In this document: positions 32,956-43,969 of the stretch, piece after piece
Position numbering within the stretch: position 1 is the first letter of the stretch
How the letters are laid out: each line of letters opens with the position of its first letter
Source of the DNA: Hydrangea macrophylla
Lineage: Eukaryota > Streptophyta > Magnoliopsida > Cornales > Hydrangeaceae
Direction of reading: 5' to 3'
DNA: 64,000 nucleotides
Assembly: GCA_033977485.1 (NCBI GenBank)
Contig: CM066987.1
Location: 50,037,033 to 50,101,032, forward strand
Made by a program: the position numbers and the translations under genes
Notes under the pieces: generated by a model
Databases searched by the model: none
The model's input: the letters and a program-made list of their open reading frames with translations, nothing else
What the model was told of the DNA's origin: nothing

Positions 32956-35453
32956 TCAAGAAACCAAATGTGGGTCTTCAATCGTGGGGTCCACCTCGGA
33001 CCCACCATCATCAGACCAATCATGACCGTCAATCTGATCAAGAACAAGAATCAATCCCATGGCAAAGGCACCATCAAACCCAGGCTTGAGGCACAGTGAG
33101 AACACGTCCTTCCCAAGCGTCACGTGCGTCGAAGCATCCACTTTGCGTCTGATCTCAGCCGTTGGTTCCTTTCCCGCATCAAAGATCGTGCAACATCGAT
33201 TCGCGAACGAGCCTTCGATCTGGTACTCCTCGCATGGATTGCTGTACACTTCAACGTTCACGGTCGACCGTCCGATGATTGACGATCTTCGTACGCTGAA
33301 GATGGGTTTCTGGCCGTCGATTCTCTCTCCCAAGTACCCTTCCCACCGTTGATGGAGACTCGGTCTCTGCTTCGGAACAAAAGCAAGGTGAATCAGAGAA
33401 CTCGCTGAGTTGACTCAGTCAGGAAAAAAAAAACTCACATAAAATGACAACTCTCTAAATAGGCAATGGGTTTGGAGCATAAACAAATTTCACTAACACT
33501 TAGTAACAGACTCTATCTCTCTCTTAATAGCACATGTCATTAGGAGAGAGATAGAATGTGTCACTAAGAGTGAGATAGAATCTGTTAGTAAGTGTTAGTG
33601 AGAGAGAGTGTGTGTTAGTAAGTGTTAGTAAAATTTGTTTGTGCCTCTAACATTATCCACAGGCAATAAGGCCGTTTCATAATGCAGACAAGAGTAATGC
33701 TACAAGCACCGAATGTTGCACCGAATTATCAGTGCCTTGCATTTTGGTGAGACACACGCGTATAAGACGTGAGCCCACCAAAATAGAGAGACCGATCATT
33801 CGGTGCACCATTTTAGTGCCCAATGTATTTCCCTGCAGAAAATATGATCGCTTTTGTTTTATTTGGAGTATTATGTTTTTTACGGAAAAAAAAACTATTA
33901 TGACGATTGGCAACTATGCCAGACACAACTCCTACGTTAAAAGTTAAAACTGATAATTACCCAAGCAGGGTAAAAAAAAAATCCATTTAAAGTGTTGCAG
34001 TTTTTATGGAGTTCTATTTTATATGATGAGTAATACTTGGGGCACAACCAAAGCCACAACCTTTTTAGCACAACTTTCATTTTGTGTCTATCTCTCTCTT
34101 GATGGGTCCCACAGTGTAGATAGACACAAAATGGAGGTTGTGCAAAAAAGGTTGTGGCTTTGGTTGTGCCCCAAGTATTATCCTTATATGATAGTGCCTA
34201 CGAATATGTATATCCAATACTCTTTATATCAATTTTTAGCCACTTGTATTCAGCTTTAAGGGATTCCCAAGATCAAATGGTACTCCATTGTTGTGAGTGA
34301 GAAAGAAGATTAGACAAAGTTATTCTAAACACAACATGTAAGAAAACAAAAACTTGATTCGAGGCGTCAGCAAAACACTTGGGCCTTGATTTTTTTTTTT
34401 TTTTTAAACTCATTTTAATTCAAAAATTAACACAAATTCCACAGCCACTTTGGTTAGCCACGAACAAAAAAATAATTAATTTATAATTCTTGTGTTTGGC
34501 TTTGTCTAAAATTAGAATTGAATTCATTTAAACTCTACCAAATTCTTATTTTATGTGGTTTACAAATTAGACCAAAAATGAACCGATTTGTTAAGAATTC
34601 AATTCCATTATATTCTATTGTACTACAAAACCAAACCAAATAGAGTGTCAAGACACTCTAAAATATGGAACTCAAAATTAAGCCAAATTTATTTCTTAGC
34701 CACATTAGTTGAAGTGGAGATAGAGATGGTTCTATGTATGTGTATCTAAATATACACAAAAATTTTCTTTTTCTCTCGAATTTGGAAATAGAAACTTTTC
34801 CGATCACTAACTCGACTCAGCGAGTTCATTCGGGGAGAGGTTGCAGCAGAAAATGGTTTACGGATAACGTTTTGGTTTTTTATTTTCAATTTTTATTTTC
34901 TAATTTTGTAATAAGAGTTGACTATAATCAATTCAAAAAAAGAAAAATAAAAACTGAAAACAAAAAATCATAAACTTATCATACGAGCTCTAAATATATA
35001 ATATATGAGTAACTTTTGGACATAAAAAAATCTCACAAAAATAATCAATATAAATTTTATGTGTCTATTTCTCTTCTCTGTGGACTCCACAATATCAATG
35101 GATCGGATCCTACGAGGATAGAGATAGACAAATTATTATTTATATATCTTATTTTTGTGAGATTCTTTTGTGACCAAAGAGTTACTCATAGTATATACAT
35201 ACATAAATATACACACACACACACATACCTTTCGCCGGACGGTTAAAATGCATCGGCCGCAGGCGTCCATGAGGACGAGTTCCCCGTTTTGTTTATTGGC
35301 ACCGTATGAGTCGACTCGGAACAGCAACTCGCCTTTGGAATCGTAGACGGTGAAGCCATCGCCAGAGTAGAAAAGAGATGTCTTGAGAACGGTGAGATGG
35401 GTCTCTTCCTTGCATACAAATCCATCTTCAACAATAGTCGTCCCACCTTTCAT
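32956..35453 (-). CDS. LURP-one-related (LOR, DUF567) protein, gene 2
   Basis: Exon 1 is 35453-35229 (75 codons), exon 2 is 33366-32956 (136 codons and TAA), with the same donor (AAAG|GTATG), acceptor (GAAGCAG|AGA) and phase as gene 1. The product is about 211 residues with the same LURP-one blocks: TVLKTSLFYSGDGFTVYDSK, LVLMDACGRCILTVRRK, HQRWEGYLGER, PIFSVRRSSIIG and KPGFDGAFAMGLILVLDQID. Differences from gene 1 are scattered, mostly in exon 1; exon 2 is nearly identical. The frame is intact, so both copies may be expressed. The 1,862-bp intron contains four MITEs, one ending 41 bases from the 5' splice site. A G-box (CACGTG) lies about 70 bases upstream of the start. As for gene 1, a defence link is known only for the founding LURP1 member. 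Confidence 0.9.
33468..33658. mobile_element. Mutator-like hairpin MITE in the LOR gene 2 intron
   Basis: 191 bp flanked by ATAGGCAAT (33459-33467) and ACAGGCAAT (33659-33667). Arms: CATAAACAAATTTCACTAAC and its complement; the interior repeats TTAGTAAGTG. Confidence 0.72.
33692..33833. mobile_element. Mutator-like MITE in the LOR gene 2 intron
   Basis: 142 bp flanked by TGCAGACAA (33683-33691) and TGCAGAAAA (33834-33842). Starts GAGTAATGCTACAAGCACCG. Arms contain CCGAATG and CATTCGG. Confidence 0.7.
34028..34183. mobile_element. Mutator-like hairpin MITE with perfect 9-bp target duplication
   Basis: 156 bp between two copies of TTATATGAT (34019-34027 and 34184-34192). Ends GAGTAATACTTGGGG and CCCCAAGTATTATCC. 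The equivalent site in LOR gene 1 (29108-29120) is empty. Confidence 0.85.
35007..35187. mobile_element. Mutator-like MITE close to the LOR gene 2 splice donor
   Basis: 181 bp flanked by ATAATATAT (34998-35006) and ATAGTATAT (35188-35196). Ends GAGTAACTTTTGG and CCAAAGAGTTACTC. LOR gene 1 has no insertion at the matching place. Confidence 0.72.
35197..35228. repeat. (AC)n run at the 5' end of the LOR gene 2 intron
   Basis: An ATACATAC/ACAC run reaching the splice donor; on the transcript it reads as a GT-rich start of the intron. LOR gene 1 has a similar run with a long (TA)n stretch at 30248-30268. Confidence 0.7.
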
Positions 35454-35523
35454 TTTTCTTCAATCTTTCAGTCTCTCAAACTGTTGGATATAAAAAGAAT
35501 ATAAATTAACACAAAGGACGTGT

Positions 35524-35529
35524 CACGTG
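35524..35529. promoter_or_regulatory. G-box upstream of LOR gene 2
   Basis: CACGTG within GTGTCACGTGGGC, 71 bases before the start codon. bZIP and bHLH factors bind such sites. Absent from the same position of gene 1. Confidence 0.4.
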
Positions 35530-35564
35530 GGCTTTCCTTCGTATACTTTTCGTGAATTGAAATA

Positions 35565-35756
35565 GGGTAATACTTGGCGCACAATGAAAGTTACAAATTT
35601 TTTTTTTTGTTGCACAACTTTTATTTTGTGTCTATCTCTCTCCTAGTGGGCACTGTAGGGTCACTGGCACTGTGGGACCCATCAAGAGAGAGATAGACAC
35701 AAAATGAAGGTTGTGCAAAAAAGGTTGTGGCTTTGGTTGTGCCGCAAGTATTACTC
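35565..35756. mobile_element. Mutator-like hairpin MITE, first of three in a row
   Basis: 192 bp, ends GGGTAATACTTGGCGCAC and its complement, flanks ATTGAAATA (35556-35564) and TTTAAAATA (35757-35765). Same family as 34028-34183. Confidence 0.7.
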
Positions 35757-35766
35757 TTTAAAATAC

Positions 35767-35951
35767 CAGTAAAGATTGATCGAAAAAATAGACTGAAATG
35801 GTACATTGAATGATCGATGCCATTTATTTTGATAGACTCTACACGTTGCTCCACATGTTGCTGCTGCGTGTGTGGAGTCTATCGAAATAGATGTCACCGA
35901 TCATTCAGTGTACTATTTCGATGCATTTTTTTGGTGACTGTAGCAGGACTG
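35767..35951. mobile_element. MITE inserted in the target duplication of its neighbour
   Basis: 185 bp between perfect 9-mers TTAAAATAC (35758-35766 and 35952-35960). Arms share TGAATGATCG and AATAGTACA-type blocks in inverted order. The left 9-mer overlaps the right target repeat of the preceding MITE. Confidence 0.7.
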
Positions 35952-35959
35952 TTAAAATA

Positions 35960-36120
35960 CAACAATTTTAGGGGCACAAACAACACCCACAATCTATCTC
36001 TCTCTTCGATGGTACTATGGGATCTACTGAAATTATATGGACCCCACAGTGCCTCCCAAGAAAAAGATAGGCTGCAGATATAAATGTTTATGAGATTTGT
36101 TAATACCCCAAATATTACCC
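35960..36120. mobile_element. MITE, third of three in a row
   Basis: About 160 bp ending CCAAATATTACCC, flanked by GTTAAAATA (35951-35959) and TTTAAAATA (36121-36129). TATCTCTCTC and the central GGACCCCACAG recall the hairpin family, but the arms are diverged. Confidence 0.55.
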
Positions 36121-37255
36121 TTTAAAATATTATTGGTACGCATGTGCCCAGCATATAATAAGACACATTGATACATTTGTATTGGTGAACCATTATAAGG
36201 GAAAAAAAATACTTTTATTTTTGAAACAGAAAATCACATGTTATAATATCATATTCTAAGGTATATAATGAGTAATATTGCTATGTAACAATAGTATCAC
36301 ATATTGTTATAGTGGTGGTATCACATAGTAATGCATGTGGTACACTAACAATGCATTAAAATTCAAATTAAGAATTCAAGGGATGTGAATTGGGCCAAAC
36401 AACCAAATTGGGCCCTAAACTTAGGTCTTAGGGTTTAAATCTAGGGTTCCAAATTGAAGAAGAAGAAGAAGCAAAGAAGAAAAAAAATGTCTGGCTAAAG
36501 TAAAGAAGAAGAAGAAGAAGAAGAAGAGGAGAAGAAAAAAAATTACAGAATCCAATGAATGCGACTGAGAGAAGAAGAACAGTGTACCTCGGCGACGGTA
36601 GCGACTCTCGGCTGTGGCGGCGGCGGCACGTCCTAGGGCTGCGAGACTCTCTCTCTGTCGCTTTCCTCTTTATGAAAAAATAAAAATGAGAGGACCCGGT
36701 AGTTCTTAAAATGAATTATCTTATTATTTTTTTTTTGCAGATCAAATTTTGTAATAATTCAAATTATTAACCTTTTTTATGAATATTAACGGATATATCC
36801 GTTAGAATTCATAAAAACTATCCGTTAAAAATCTGGTCATATGGTGTAGTGAATGCTATGTAACAATCGTATCACATATTGTTATAGTAGTGGTATCACA
36901 TAGCAATGCATGTGGTACAACTAACAAAGCATTAAAAATCAAAATTTGAATTCAAATTTAAAAACTATTGCATTATTCAATACATAAACATATGTTTATG
37001 ATATTATAATACCTCGCTGCTACCCTACTACATAAAAGATAGATTTTATCATTATGCACACATTTAAGTACAACTCATTAATAGTTTTTATACACCCGCC
37101 ATGTTTTTTTTACTAAAGAGCTGCACATAGGACATGCTGTGTCGTACATATGGGTAAAAGAGAAAAACAATGACTGTATTAATTAGAATTCAAATGTGCC
37201 ATTAAATTGGATTCTAAGTTTGATAACATATACATAGATATAGTCATATATAATT
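36121..37255. other. Intergenic with two copies of a small repeat
   Basis: Copies of AATAGTATCACATATTGTTATAGTGG with GCATGTGGTAC lie at 36285-36370 and 36848-36960. Between them is a purine-rich (GAAGAA)n stretch (36455-36530) and a small GC-rich patch (36580-36660), possibly the remains of a first exon, but no frame can be supported. Confidence 0.4.
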
Positions 37256-37257
37256 GA

Positions 37258-37795
37258 AATTTTGCACCATATCGTAGAGAAATTGCAATAATAACTTTCT
37301 TAGAGAAATTACAAATAATTACTTTCTTGCAGATTGCAATAATAAAACTCTCATAGAGTTATCATAATAATAACTTTCTTGCAGAGAGAGATGGTCAAAG
37401 AAGTGTTGTACAAATAATAATATTTTCAATTTAAGCAATGGATGAAATTTGTTCCAATTGAATGAAGGGTAAAATGGATATAATATGTACCTATAAAAGG
37501 AAGTTCTTCTATTCACACCGTATCGTAGATCAGAGAAATTGCAATAATAACTTTCTTAGAGAAATTTTTTTTTGGGAACTTAGAGAAATTACAAATAATA
37601 ACTTTCTTGCATATTGCAATCATATAACTTTCTTACAGTTATCACAATAATAAATTTCTTGTAGAGAGAGATGGTCAATAAAGAAGTGTAATACAAACAA
37701 TAAAATTTCCAATTTAAGCAATGGATGAAATTTGTTCCAATTGAATGAAGGGTAAAATGGACAAAGTACCTATAAAAGGCAGTTCTTCTATTTGA
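37258..37795. repeat. Tandem duplication of a unit of about 265 bp
   Basis: Two diverged copies (about 37258-37511 and 37512-37795). Both run from CACCATATCGTAGA/CACCGTATCGTAGA through AACTTTCTTAGAGAAATTAC, AGAGAGATGGTCAA and CAATTTAAGCAATGGATGAA to CCTATAAAAGG.AGTTCTTC. Confidence 0.7.
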
Positions 37796-38530
37796 GGACA
37801 ACCATATTTCTTTTTTCTTTCCTTTTTTTTTTTTTCTCTCTCTTGTATATATTGAGAACGAATAACCGTATTTCTAAAATTTGGTGACTTATCGGCTATT
37901 ATTCAATAAATAAAAAAAAACGAGTTAAATGTATTCAAGTCACGTATTTGTATGAGATTCGTGATAAATGAGGGTGTAAGTCAGTGGATTCAGTCGGTTT
38001 TTTTTATTAAGTTTTTTCAAGTTTCAGTACCAATCAAATAAGGTTGGTTTGATTGATATTTTTTTTTTGGTGTCGTTTCGGTCAGTTTTTAAGCTTGAAA
38101 TACTTTTTTCAAAAATTGGCCGAGCTGATCGGTTCGATCGTTTAGTCGGTTTGCTTACACCCATAGCGATGGGATCCACACTCCATAATTGAGGCTTAGA
38201 GCGAGAAACTGTGTAGAAAGACAACGGAAATATACAAGGTAAGTACACACAAAAAAAATTTCTGAAATATGGTTACACTCTGGAAAATGGTTTAATCTAA
38301 AAATGGAGAACAAATTTGGACCATTCGATAGGCACACATCAAAGGTAAAAAATTTGGCGTAATATCACCATCCTCGATAGTTTGATAAAGTTTATTTTAA
38401 GGGTAATGTTAATACTTTTCAAATTTTTTATCCCAAACATGTTTTCTAAATGATATAGCAATAGATTTAGTTTTCTAATATCTGAAAACGAAAACTAGTT
38501 TTTGTTTTTTTTTTTTTTGTGAAAACAAAA
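37796..38530. other. Intergenic, no gene seen
   Basis: AT-rich. Around 37985-38160 there are GTCGGTTTGATTGATATT-like phrases of low complexity. No supported frame. Confidence 0.35.
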
Positions 38531-38536
38531 AGTGAA

Positions 38537-38712
38537 TATTTTTGCTCACCTAAAAATTACTCACTCAACTCTCTCATTGGTCAATACAGTGAGATTTAGG
38601 ATTTTATAACATTAATTAATTTTCATTTAATTATGGATCCTACTGCATTGACCAATAGGAGAGTTGAGTGAATATTATGTGAACAATTTTTAGGTGAACA
38701 AAAATGCATTTA
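38537..38712. mobile_element. Hairpin MITE
   Basis: Arms: TTTTTGCTCACCTAAAAATT on the left, AATTTTTAGGTGAACAAAAA on the right. The inner arms, AACTCTCTCATTGGTCAAT and ATTGACCAATAGGAGAGTT, also pair. Flanks too AT-rich to resolve a target duplication. Confidence 0.65.
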
Positions 38713-39530
38713 AACAAAAAACCAAAAAATTTGGTATCCATTCCAAAAGAAAAATAGAGACAATTACCAAATATGACGTCGGTTTTCATTTTCAAAAAGA
38801 GAAAAACAAAAAACAAATATCAAACATGTTTTCAGTTTTTTGATTTAAAAATAAAAAATAAAAACAAAAGTGAAAACTACATACCACGACATTACCGAAC
38901 GGCCCAAAGACAATGTCACTGATGTCAATATCCAATGTAGAACTGTGGACCTGTGTACGTTATAGTTCAACAAACAATTTTATGTACACATTTGTAAGTG
39001 AAAAAAACAGGAACATTTGAAAATAGGGTGAGCCGATGGGCGTACTTTGTTTTGATTTTTTGATCATTTAATTACCTACCATATAATAGTCCACCCCATG
39101 ATTTTTCTTTGCCCTTTGAAGTATGAATTAGTGATGTGGATGTTAAGAGTTGTTGGTCTTGGATGCTGGTTGGAGTTGTGGGCCCATATCTTATACCTTT
39201 CGGCCTGTCTCTGTTACATAGTACATGATACTGGTCAATATTACTATAATAGAGGTGGGGTCCAGAATATATTAGTACGCAGTACCAACCCAAGGCCTGG
39301 TTGACATGTAAATTAGCAGGATGGACATGTGATTCCGGATTTCCTTTGTATACTTTTCGTGATGTTCTACTTTTTTTTTTTTTTTTTTGCTGAGCGTGAT
39401 GTTCTACTATGTTATTGGTCCCCATTATATGCATCGTATATGTCATTTTGGTACATTTGTATATGTGAATTAATTATATTTTGAAACAGAAAATCACATG
39501 TTAATGCCGTATGTTCTAAGAAATACATTG
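38713..39530. other. Intergenic; part is a diverged duplicate of the LOR gene 2 upstream DNA
   Basis: 39338-39362 (TTTGTATACTTTTCGTGA) matches 35535-35556, and 39445-39530 (GAAACAGAAAATCACATGTT) matches 36180-36280. No LOR coding sequence is seen here. Confidence 0.45.
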
Positions 39531-40215
39531 AGTAATGCTCTGTAGCAGTAGTACCATATATTTAGGGGTGGACAAACAGTTCGGTTAACCGAACAAACCG
39601 AACCAATCGAACCGAATTTTCAATTTCAGTTCAGTTATTTCAGTTAAAAATTACAGTTCGGTTAAAAACCGAACCGAATTAAAAATTTCAGTTCGGTTAT
39701 CAATTGCCCATAGGCAAACGGAACCGAAAAACCGAAATTTTATTTTTTATTTTCATTTTCTATATTATTAATATACTTATACATAACTATATATAATAAA
39801 ATATAAGTATTTTTACAATTATAAACAAAGAAAAGTATGCTTTCTTTGTAATATGAAAGAGAAAGGAAAAAAAACATGAAAAAGTTGTGAAAATGAAAAA
39901 AAAATAAAAATAAAAATTGGATTTTTTATATTTCGGTTAACCGAATAACCAAACGGAACCGAATTTGTAATTCAGTTAATCGAACCGAACCAACCGAATT
40001 AAATTTCAGTCAGTTAACAGTTGACAAAGTTCCAAACCGAACCGAACCCAAACCGAACCGAACCGACCGAATGCCCACCCCTACATATATTGTCACAATG
40101 GTGGTATCACATGTCATTGCATGTGATATAATTGACTATGCATTGAGAACCTCTGAACTAGATTTAGAATTCAAATTTAGGAACCACATCATTTTTTCAT
40201 GCATAAGCATACATG
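39531..40215. repeat. Small repeat split by a hAT element
   Basis: 39531-39562 and 40084-40215 are the two halves of one copy of the GTGGTATCACAT...GCATGTGRTA repeat also found at 36285 and 36848. Confidence 0.55.
39563..40083. mobile_element. Non-autonomous hAT element with perfect 8-bp target duplication
   Basis: 521 bp, ends TAGGGGTGG and CCACCCCTA, with CATATATT on both sides (39555-39562 and 40084-40091). The interior is built of GGTTCGGTT/AACCGAACC motifs around an AT-rich centre. No transposase. Confidence 0.88.
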
Positions 40216-40250
40216 TGACTCTGTTAGCCTTGAATTTCTGTAACGCATTA

Positions 40251-40546
40251 TTTAGAGTGTATTTGATAACCAATTAAGTGGTAAAACTGAAAATTTTCAA
40301 CACTTTATTTTTTTAGTGCATTTGAATAATGTGCCACTTAATTGAAAAAGTAGCCAAAATTCTATTAAAAACGTTAAGTGAAAGTTTTCTACTGAAAATA
40401 ATCACTGAATGCATTCTATTTTAGTTTTTGAAACATTATTTTCAATATTACAAATACTAATCACTTAAAATTTTAAGTACTTAAATTCAGTACTTAATTT
40501 TTAGAACTTAATTTTCAGTTTTATCAAACGCACCCTTATATTTGTT
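40251..40546. mobile_element. MITE (family also at 2497-2776)
   Basis: Ends AGAGTGTATTTGATAA and TTATCAAACGCACCCT are inverted copies; the interior is AT-rich with AATTAAGTGG near the left end. Target duplication not resolved. Confidence 0.6.
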
Positions 40547-40553
40547 TTGATGA

Positions 40554-41140
40554 TGACAAATTTATTGATCATAACATGTTTGTACTTGTTCTATTCTAAG
40601 CTATCATCAAGTCATTTTCATCATGCTAATATCTTTATTTATGCATTTAAATATTCTAACTTTGTTTGAATTCATGAGATGGCATATGGTGAAGTCCAAG
40701 AGTGATGGAGCTCAACAAGGTTCAAGCTTGAAGGCTTAAAAATTTATCATCCTTGGTTGAAGATTAGGATTTACTTGTAAAGCATTTTGATCACTCATAG
40801 GGGTTTAAGTAACATTAGTTGGACTTTAGGATCCTTGCTCTCACACTTTAAAATACGTTCAAGGATCTAAACATACTTAGACCACTCAATTAAGTTCATT
40901 TCATAAAAGTTTTCAAGTGACTAAGTCAAAATCAAGTACCCTTTGCAAATGGATCATCTTTAAAGACAAACCTGATCTAATTTGTAAGGAACTAGATGTT
41001 GAGTTTTATATACTTGGAAAGGTATTTGAATCTAGTTTCCGCATCTTCAAACAGATCGCAAATCAGTTTTGTAGAGCAAGTTATAGCCGTTTAGTAAAGA
41101 GGAATCAGGCTGCCAAAACACTGTCAATGCAATCAACTGA
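40554..41140 (+). mobile_element. Possible LTR fragment (copia-like start)
   Basis: Begins TGTTTTGATGATGACAAATT, a start seen in some plant Ty1/copia LTRs. No end, partner LTR or internal region is visible, and it merges into the palindrome array to the right, so it may instead be the 5' part of the next LTR. Confidence 0.35.
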
Positions 41141-41154
41141 ACTATAAATATTTC

Positions 41155-41515
41155 AATCGATTGGATTGTAAAAAAGTTGACTATTTTGTGTTTTTGAAAG
41201 TTAGCTACTGTAATAAACTTTCTAGTCGACCGGGTCGATTTTTCAGTCAACTGGATCACGCAGAACAACAAAACGACTAGTTTTCTAAACTTTTCAAAAA
41301 TTAATAGGACTTTTCCCAATCGATTGCCAATAGTTGAGTCCCAATCGATTAGATAGATTACCAATCGATTGTCATTAGTTGTAACTCAATCGATTGTTAA
41401 AGTTATCAATCGATTGACATTATTTGGGATCCAATCGATTTCTATTTTTCTCAATCGATTGTTATGAGTTTGACACCAATCGATTGAACCTTGTCCCAAT
41501 CAATTGGCATTAGCA
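41155..41515. repeat. Array of AATCGATT palindromes in LTR fragment G
   Basis: At least ten CAATCGATTG copies or one-base variants, 20-40 bases apart, mixed at the left with AGTCGACC and AGTCAACTGG variants. Confidence 0.8.
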
Positions 41516-41817
41516 GAACATGGTTTGTTTATCTTGTTTATTATATAAAGGGTTCTATCATCCAATTCTTGATTCGGACTTCTATTATGCGATTATGAGT
41601 TAATCAGGGATAATGTAACGATAAAGATAAGTAAGATTAATAATAATATATTAACGTAATGGCGCTAGATACTATATGGTTCATGTATGAGTTCGATATC
41701 CGTTTCCTTTTTAATCAGAGTAGTCAGGCCACAATGGGATGTCATGTATCAGTCCTAGTACGAAACTTAGATAGGTCTTGATAAGTTCTAAGAATTTGTA
41801 CGTGAGTGGACACTTGG

Positions 41818-41965
41818 TCATGTATATCCTTAACGAGCAGTGGATGGTTTATATCCTTAACGAGCGGTGGATGTCACCAATTAGTTCAGAGATAGCTAGA
41901 TGATCTATATTATATCCTTAACGAGCAGTGGACGGATCATGTCCTTAACGAGCGGTGGATGGGAG
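41818..41965. repeat. Degenerate tandem array in LTR fragment G
   Basis: Four copies of TCCTTAACGAGCRGTGGATG in two close pairs. Confidence 0.75.
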
Positions 41966-43969
41966 ATCATTGGCAAGGTATCTCTAAGTTATGGCAATAG
42001 AATGATATGCCGTTGCTCGAAGCATGGTATCCATGGCTGGCAGTGGATGGAGAATATGTACTCTATGTTCTCAGCCGTGGTCGACAGAACTGTGGTGTAT
42101 CCAGGAATGTTACAATCAGATCAATGTCATAGGAGTCGGTAGATCTTTGTATAATAAGGCGTGGATTCAGGTAACACAACGTTTGAATAAAGAAAATATA
42201 TTACGTAGTAGAACTATATCTTATGACTTTCATAACTTGTTATTACGTTATATCATTAGTACCCTGTGAATTTCTATTCACTCAGCTCTTAGTAAGCTGA
42301 TGGCCATTATCGCTTAGACATTTTCCGTCCAGATTACCCTGCCCCTCTTAATGCAGGTGATGATGCATATGATGACTGTTACTACCCGGAGGGAGATTAT
42401 GCTACAGATGGCCTCACTAATGACGATTATGTAAGGAAAGATTACTATGCTGACGACTACACTTACGCCAGCTAGAGATGAAGAAGTTATATCTAGTTTA
42501 TGTTTCTGTTATTTCTGTTGAACTTTTGCTAATGGGTACTTGGGCATATGTTGTCTTCAGACCTGTTAGGTTCCTGAGGACCACTCTGATGTTTGTATTA
42601 GATACAACTGTTATTATATTCAGTTTAATTATGTTGTTGTTCTTATTCATTAGTTGACTTGTAATAACCTGCATTTTCATATTTAATTTGTAATTGCATT
42701 GTCATATTTAATTTCATTTGGTATTGACTGCTTCATTTAATTACATCTCTCATGTTCTAATTATTATCCCTTGTGTTATTTCATACTAAAATTCATGTTG
42801 GGGTTAAACTGCAATTTTTATAAAATTTAGCAACACCTGTATTGAATTTCAAAATGTGTATTTTAAAAATGGTGGAAATATTTCCTTTTGACTCAATCAG
42901 TATTTTTTTTTTATGAAACCAGGAAATCACTTCTTACACTAAAATGAATTTTCTGTATTTTTGTGGTGACCACCGCGCCCCGAAAATACCAGTTAGTGTC
43001 CAAAACTGTCCACGCTGTGTGAACTTCCACAGATTTTGGAAGTGACTGATTTGGACAATTGCTTTATTGCCATTTATGGCAAGTGATCGTTGCCTTAAGC
43101 CTTGTTTGGCAATGCTTGTAGTGTGTGTGTATTCCTTAGGCCATAAGCTAAATTCCCAAACAACCAACATTTGACCCGTATATCCCTATGCTTGGCTCTT
43201 GGATACACAGTAGAGTTATATCAGCAAATTATATACGTACATAAACTGATTTTGTTAAAAATTAACAGCATTTTGTAGAGTGAAGGTTAAGAGACTTGGC
43301 CTCCAAGTTCAATGCTTGCTATGTTTATTTATACACCTCACTCTTCATCACACACACACATACTTTCATTCTGCAATATACAAAACACAGAGAGTTTAGA
43401 GAGAGCTGAGAGTTCATCTTATAAATTTTAGAGAGAAAGAACTTCATCACCATAGCTTCAAGCTTGTATTAGATTTCTTGAATTAGTTATCTTTCTCAAC
43501 AATCTCTCTGCTTTTAATCATCTGTGAGTATTATTAACTCACTCTAGAATGTAATTCATGTTCATTTACTGCTTGTATGTGTATAATTATATATCACCCT
43601 TGAAGCTCTTACGTATGAACTCCATGGCCTTGAAAATCAAGATTTTCCAAACTCAACCAAAATCCGTTTTTAGAATGAAATATGAAAGATTATACATCCT
43701 ACATGCCATGTTTAAAGTATTAGACCTTAATTTGTTCACATAAGAAAGTATGTAAGAAAATTAGTTTTGACATGTTTTAGTTTTTCATAAAATTGGAGAG
43801 CTATGGATCAAATGGTGTTAAATTGACTTTGGATTCTTAATCCTTGTGAAAAACCGAAGAGAATCATATATTATATGCCCTATATACTTTCAATTTCGAA
43901 AATGGGTCAATTTGGACCCCTTAAGCTGAAACAGAGCAGTTTCTGCGGAGAAGATGAAGCCTCAGCTTC

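Larger units (their letters stand above)
41141..42659 (+). mobile_element. LTR fragment G, cut by insertion of element A
   Basis: Parallel in order to the LTR of element B: an AATCGATT palindrome array (41155-41515), a TATA-like ATTATATAAAGGG at about 41541, a CCTTAACGAGCGGTGGATG array (41818-41965), then a CAGCT...AGCTG stem-loop (42283-42299) and a GATTATGCTAC-type end region. Element A interrupts it at 42660, and the rest should lie beyond the window. Confidence 0.6.

Noticed and set aside
36455..36660. Purine-rich and GC-rich patch that could be a 5' exon
   Set aside because: No frame with a start, splice donor and downstream partner could be supported.
39072..39446. Minus-strand frame of 124 codons
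   Set aside because: No recognisable motif, includes a poly-lysine stretch from a homopolymer, and lies in duplicated intergenic DNA.
41155..41515. CRISPR-like look of evenly spaced short palindromes
   Set aside because: The repeats are only 10 bp, spacing varies, there are no cas genes, and the surroundings are a plant LTR.
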